DNA from: SIG459 sp045538735 | Lineage (GTDB): Bacteria > Bacillota > Clostridia > Oscillospirales > Oscillospiraceae | Direction of reading: 5' to 3' | DNA length: 64,000 bases | Assembly: GCA_045538735.1 (NCBI GenBank) | Contig: JAZSRY010000013.1 | Coordinates: 62,001 to 126,000 of the forward strand | Shown: positions 60,874-64,000 of the stretch, piece by piece | Position numbering within the stretch: position 1 is the first letter of the stretch | How the letters are laid out: each line of letters begins with the position of its first letter | Notes under the pieces: generated by a model | Seen by the model: the letters and a program-made list of their open reading frames with translations, nothing else | Told to the model about the DNA's origin: nothing | The model's database searches: none | Made by a program: the position numbers and the translations under genes

Positions 60874-61602
60874 ATGAGCAAAATATCAGATGCAATAAGA
60901 AAAGCGCACCATAGCTATTGCAGTGCTGTTGTTGTTGCCGCAGGCAATTCCAGCAGAATGCAGCAGGATAAACTGCTTATGAATATCGGCGGGAAGAGTG
61001 TAATTGAGCGTAGTCTTGAAGCACTTAACAGCAGCCCTTCCATTGATGAAATAATTATTGTCACCCGTGAGGACAGGCTTGAGGAAATGGCTCTTCTTGC
61101 CCAGAATGCAGGGATCGATAAGCTGAGTAAGGTGGTTATAGGCGGTTCAACCCGAACCGAATCTGCTCTTGCAGGGGTCAGCGAAGCTAATAAAAAGGCA
61201 AAGGTCATATGTATTCATGATGGAGCGAGACCTTTTGTCACTGAGGATATCATATATGAGTGCATCCATCAGGCGGTGCTTTATAATGCTGCCTGTCCGG
61301 TTATCCCTGTCAAGGATACTATTCGTGTTGCCAAAGATGGAGTTGCTGTTCAGACACCTCCCCGTGAGGATACCTTCGCTGTGCAGACACCACAGGCTTT
61401 TAATGCGGATATTATTAAGGCGGCTTTGTGCTCCGCTGTCCTTGAAGGAAAGACATATACCGATGACTGTGCTGCTGTTGAGGCGATGGGTGTCAAGGTA
61501 AGAGTTGTTCGGGGGAGCGAAGACAATATAAAAGTTACCACCCCTCTGGATATACCCCTTGCCGAGTCCATTGCTGAGAAAAGAAAGGCTGATTGTATAT
61601 GA
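60874..61602 (+). CDS. ispD: 2-C-methyl-D-erythritol 4-phosphate cytidylyltransferase
   Basis: A 242-residue MEP-pathway enzyme with VVVAAGNSSRMQQDKLLMNIGG near 19, VICIHDGARPFVT near 108 and DTFAVQTPQAFNADIIKAAL near 167. Full length. It makes CDP-methylerythritol. An ATG overlap couples it to ispF (TATATGAG region). Confidence 0.95.
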   Translation: MSKISDAIRKAHHSYCSAVVVAAGNSSRMQQDKLLMNIGGKSVIERSLEALNSSPSIDEIIIVTREDRLEEMALLAQNAGIDKLSKVVIGGSTRTESALAGVSEANKKAKVICIHDGARPFVTEDIIYECIHQAVLYNAACPVIPVKDTIRVAKDGVAVQTPPREDTFAVQTPQAFNADIIKAALCSAVLEGKTYTDDCAAVEAMGVKVRVVRGSEDNIKVTTPLDIPLAESIAEKRKADCI

Positions 61603-62072
61603 GAATAGGCCATGGATATGATGTTCACCGCCTTTGTGAAGGCCGAAAGCTTATAATAGGCGGAGTTGAAATCCCATATGAAAAAGGACTTTTGGGTCAC
61701 TCCGATGCTGATGTGCTCGTCCATGCTCTTATGGATGCAATGCTGGGCGCTCTTGCGCTGGGAGATATAGGAAAGCTTTTTCCCGATACGGATGAAGCTT
61801 TTGCAGGCGCAGACAGCATTGAACTTCTGAAGGCGGTTGCTAAGCGAATTGAGGCACAAGGCTATGTCTTTTCCAATGCCGATTGCACGATAATTGCCCA
61901 GCGCCCCAAAATGGCTCCCCACATCGAAAATATGCGCAGCAATATTGCAGCTGCCATTGGAACAGATGTTTCTCAAATCAGCGTTAAAGCTACAACGGAA
62001 GAACATCTCGGTTTTACCGGCGAAGGTCTTGGAATTGCGGCCCACGCGGTTGTGCTGCTGGAAAAGGAATGA
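61599..62072 (+). CDS. ispF: 2-C-methyl-D-erythritol 2,4-cyclodiphosphate synthase
   Basis: A 157-residue trimeric enzyme of the MEP pathway. The metal-binding motif RIGHGYDVHRLCEGRKLIIGG at the start and HSDADVLVHALMDAMLGAL near 42 are diagnostic, as is the C-terminal TTEEHLGFTGEGLGIAAHAV. The ATG overlaps the ispD stop by 4 bp. Confidence 0.96.
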   Translation: MRIGHGYDVHRLCEGRKLIIGGVEIPYEKGLLGHSDADVLVHALMDAMLGALALGDIGKLFPDTDEAFAGADSIELLKAVAKRIEAQGYVFSNADCTIIAQRPKMAPHIENMRSNIAAAIGTDVSQISVKATTEEHLGFTGEGLGIAAHAVVLLEKE

Positions 62073-62119
62073 TAAACAAACATCCCCCTTCGGCATAGAA
62101 TGACACATAAATACCAAAG

Positions 62120-62156
62120 CATGAGCGGCTCAGTGAGAGCGGCTCATGTTTTGTTT
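62120..62156 (+). terminator. Terminator after ispF
   Basis: A 7-bp outer stem (62120-62126 with 62142-62148) plus an inner 4-bp stem, followed by TTTTGTTTAG. Confidence 0.6.
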
Positions 62157-62171
62157 AGCGGGGGAAGTATA

Positions 62172-62426
62172 ATGGATAAGTATGTGATAATGTGCCGCTC
62201 TGTAAGCTATGCCCAGCGGGGAGAGAGGCTTCTCGGAAGAAACAACATTGGCTCATATATAGTTAAAGCACCGCAGCATGTCACGTCCGAAGGCTGCAGC
62301 TACGGTTTGCGTGTAGGAGAGAAAAACTGGTATAAAGCATTTATAATACTAAAAAATGCAGGCATCCGGGTTGGAAAGGTGTTTCGCATTAATTGCGACG
62401 GAAGTTATACAGAGGTGGGGCAATGA
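62172..62426 (+). CDS. DUF3343 protein, putative sulfur/selenium carrier-like
   Basis: An 84-residue protein of the DUF3343 family, with MDKYVIMCRSVSYAQRGERLL and GCSYGLRVGEKNWYKAFIIL. The family is described as Se/S carrier-like because of its pairing with cysteine-desulfurase-type enzymes and a conserved Cys. Here the Cys in EGCSYGL near residue 43 is kept. The stop overlaps the next gene's start by 4 bp, so the two work together. Confidence 0.8.
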   Translation: MDKYVIMCRSVSYAQRGERLLGRNNIGSYIVKAPQHVTSEGCSYGLRVGEKNWYKAFIILKNAGIRVGKVFRINCDGSYTEVGQ

Positions 62427-63544
62427 TTTACCTCGATAGTGCCGCAACAAGCCTTTTGAAACCTCCCGAGGTTGCCTCGGCAGTGCTGCGGGCGATGAAA
62501 TCAATGAGCAGTCCGGGACGGGGCGCTCATAGATTTGCCATGGATGCGGCGGAGATGATATATGATTGCCGCGAAAACATCGCAAAGCTTTTTAATTGCA
62601 GCGATCCAACGAGGGTTGTGTTTACTTTCAATGCAACTCATTCACTGAATATCGCGATTAAATCTCTTGTCGGGAAAGGTACAAAGGTTTTATGCTCAGG
62701 ATATGAGCATAACAGCGTTATGAGACCGCTGCGCGCCTTAGAAGCGGATGTGCGGTTTGTGAACGCACCACTGTTTGACTCAGCAAGTTTTCTTAAGGAT
62801 GCTGCGGCAAAAATTCCTGATTCGGATGTTTTTATTTGCACTCATGTTTCCAATGTTTACGGATATATTCTCCCAATTGAGGAACTGGGGAGAATCTGCC
62901 GAAAATACAGAAGACGATTTATAATTGATGCCTCCCAATCTGCAGGCAGCAGGGAAATTAACTTTGAAAAATTGAATGCCGATTTCCTCTGCTTTCCCGG
63001 GCACAAAGCATTGATGGGCCCCCAGGGCACAGGGGTGCTGATATGCAAAAATGAAGCAAAGCCGCTGTTATATGGTGGAAGCGGAGGAAATAGTCTCTTG
63101 CCTTTGATGCCGGAGTTTCTGCCCGATATGCTGGAAGCGGGAACTCATAACACGGCAGGAATTGCGGGGCTTAACGAGGGCGTTAAATATGTTTTAAGGC
63201 GCGGAGCGGAAAATATCGGAAAATATGAGAAGAAGCTCATGAGCCTATTCCTTGAAAGTCTGAGGGAAACTCAGAATTTAAAGGTTTACCGCAGCGATAA
63301 TGAAGATGCGCAGAGTGCGCTTGTTTCCGTTGTGAGCTCAAAATTGGACTGCGAAACTCTGGCTTCGGCTCTGGGGGCAAGAGGTATCGCGGTGCGCTCG
63401 GGTCACCACTGCGCACCTGAAGCTCACAAAAGGGGAGGCAGCCTTGAAAGCGGCACTGTCAGATTCAGTTTTTCTCCGTTTATCTCCGCCGCACAAGCTC
63501 GGACGGCCTCGCACGAACTCAAAAAAATTTTAAAAAACCATTAG
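62423..63544 (+). CDS. Class V aminotransferase, cysteine desulfurase-like (NifS/SufS)
   Basis: A 373-residue PLP enzyme. The PLP-binding Lys is in LCFPGHKALMGPQGTGVL near residue 200 and the catalytic loop Cys in RSGHHCAPEAHKRGG near 332, as in SufS/CsdA. It probably takes sulfur or selenium from cysteine or selenocysteine and hands it to the DUF3343 partner. It overlaps that gene by 4 bp. The true substrate is unproven. Confidence 0.88.
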   Translation: MIYLDSAATSLLKPPEVASAVLRAMKSMSSPGRGAHRFAMDAAEMIYDCRENIAKLFNCSDPTRVVFTFNATHSLNIAIKSLVGKGTKVLCSGYEHNSVMRPLRALEADVRFVNAPLFDSASFLKDAAAKIPDSDVFICTHVSNVYGYILPIEELGRICRKYRRRFIIDASQSAGSREINFEKLNADFLCFPGHKALMGPQGTGVLICKNEAKPLLYGGSGGNSLLPLMPEFLPDMLEAGTHNTAGIAGLNEGVKYVLRRGAENIGKYEKKLMSLFLESLRETQNLKVYRSDNEDAQSALVSVVSSKLDCETLASALGARGIAVRSGHHCAPEAHKRGGSLESGTVRFSFSPFISAAQARTASHELKKILKNH

Positions 63545-63648
63545 TTTTCGGCAAACTTTATTTGCCATAATGCTGAAAATGTATTATAATAATGTGTCAA
63601 CATATATATTAGGCGCTTTATATATTACGAAGGGTACAAGGAGGAACT

Positions 63649-64000
63649 ATGGGCACCTTATCCGAATTTCTGTCCAATGCCGTCAATTACATAAAACTTG
63701 TCGGCGTTTCGGACATATTTGACATTGCTATTGTCGCATTTATTATTTATAAGCTCATTGGTTTCATTAAGAAGACCAATCTTATGCATGTTTTCAAAGG
63801 GCTTGTTGTTATCCTTGTAGTTCTTTGGCTTTCCGGAGTTCTCAAGCTTACAATGATAAATTGGCTGCTTAAAAACATAGTCGAGCTTGGACTTATCGCA
63901 CTGGTCATTATATTCCATCCTGAACTTAGAAGATTTCTTGAGAAAGTGGGTTCCAGCCGCATTACCGGCATTTTCGGGGGCGAGTATAAAGCTCTCAATG
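63649..64000 (+). CDS. cdaA: Diadenylate cyclase CdaA, N-terminal part
   Basis: 117 codons to the window edge. The translation begins MGTLSEFLSNAVNYIKLVG and contains three membrane segments, then IIFHPELRRFLEKVGSS, the conserved start of the DisA_N domain that makes cyclic di-AMP. AAGGAGG precedes the ATG. CdaA makes c-di-AMP, which controls potassium and osmolyte balance and wall homeostasis. The catalytic domain and any cdaR or glmM partner lie beyond the window. Confidence 0.92.
   Translation, partial: MGTLSEFLSNAVNYIKLVGVSDIFDIAIVAFIIYKLIGFIKKTNLMHVFKGLVVILVVLWLSGVLKLTMINWLLKNIVELGLIALVIIFHPELRRFLEKVGSSRITGIFGGEYKALN

Noticed and set aside
1..64000. CRISPR arrays, prophage, transposases, rRNA or tRNA
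   Set aside because: No regularly spaced repeats, phage gene runs, transposase motifs or RNA genes were recognised.

Overview
The window reads as one chromosome segment of an endospore-forming Clostridia bacterium, most likely a gut member of the Oscillospiraceae/Ruminococcaceae neighbourhood. This is inferred from a complete spoIIIA gene set, ytfJ and spoVB-like genes, the nusB-xseAB-dxs-tlyA-nadK-argR-recN and scpAB-rluB-cmk-ispH/rpsA gene orders, a strict-anaerobe indolepyruvate:ferredoxin oxidoreductase, and a glucuronide-use locus. No rRNA, tRNA, CRISPR array, prophage or transposase gene was seen. Base composition is moderate and genes are tightly packed, with many intrinsic terminators.

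Layout. 1-4.5 kb: aromatic 2-oxoacid catabolism (paaK cut by the window edge, a LysR regulator, iorBA). 4.5-8.3 kb: a heterodimeric ABC exporter with one degenerate ATP site. 8.3-16.9 kb: spoIIIAA to spoIIIAH, interrupted between AB and AC by an oppositely oriented three-gene envelope cassette (phosphodiester glycosidase, a TcaA-like membrane protein, a GT2-GtrA glycosyltransferase). 16.9-27.2 kb: a housekeeping run (Asp23, nusB, xseAB, dxs, tlyA, nadK, argR, recN, a MATE pump, DUF975). The ispA gene often found in this run is absent.

27.2-40.6 kb is a sugar-acid locus. It has a six-gene operon (PfkB kinase, gnd, HAD phosphatase, SDR fructuronate-reductase-like, LarA-like nickel epimerase, uxaC), two AraC regulators, a GPH symporter and a GH2 glycosidase. 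Mannonate dehydratase and KDPG aldolase are absent from it. The gene content suggests a route from glucuronate through fructuronate, mannonate and gluconate to 6-phosphogluconate and ribulose-5-phosphate.

40.6-50 kb: a secreted-type nuclease, a cupin, a SpoVB-like flippase, recG, mobA, an acyl-CoA ligase, an orphan membrane protein and a flavodoxin-like reductase. A 272-bp element of nested inverted repeats fills the space between the predicted recG promoter and its ribosome-binding site. 50-64 kb: M50 protease, scpAB, DUF2953, ytfJ, D-Ala-D-Ala carboxypeptidase, rluB, an RpiR regulator, a BaiN-type flavoprotein, cmk, an ispH-rpsA fusion with an internal ribosome-binding site, carD-ispD-ispF, a DUF3343/class V aminotransferase pair, and the start of cdaA. 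With dxs, ispD, ispF and ispH, much of the MEP isoprenoid pathway lies here.
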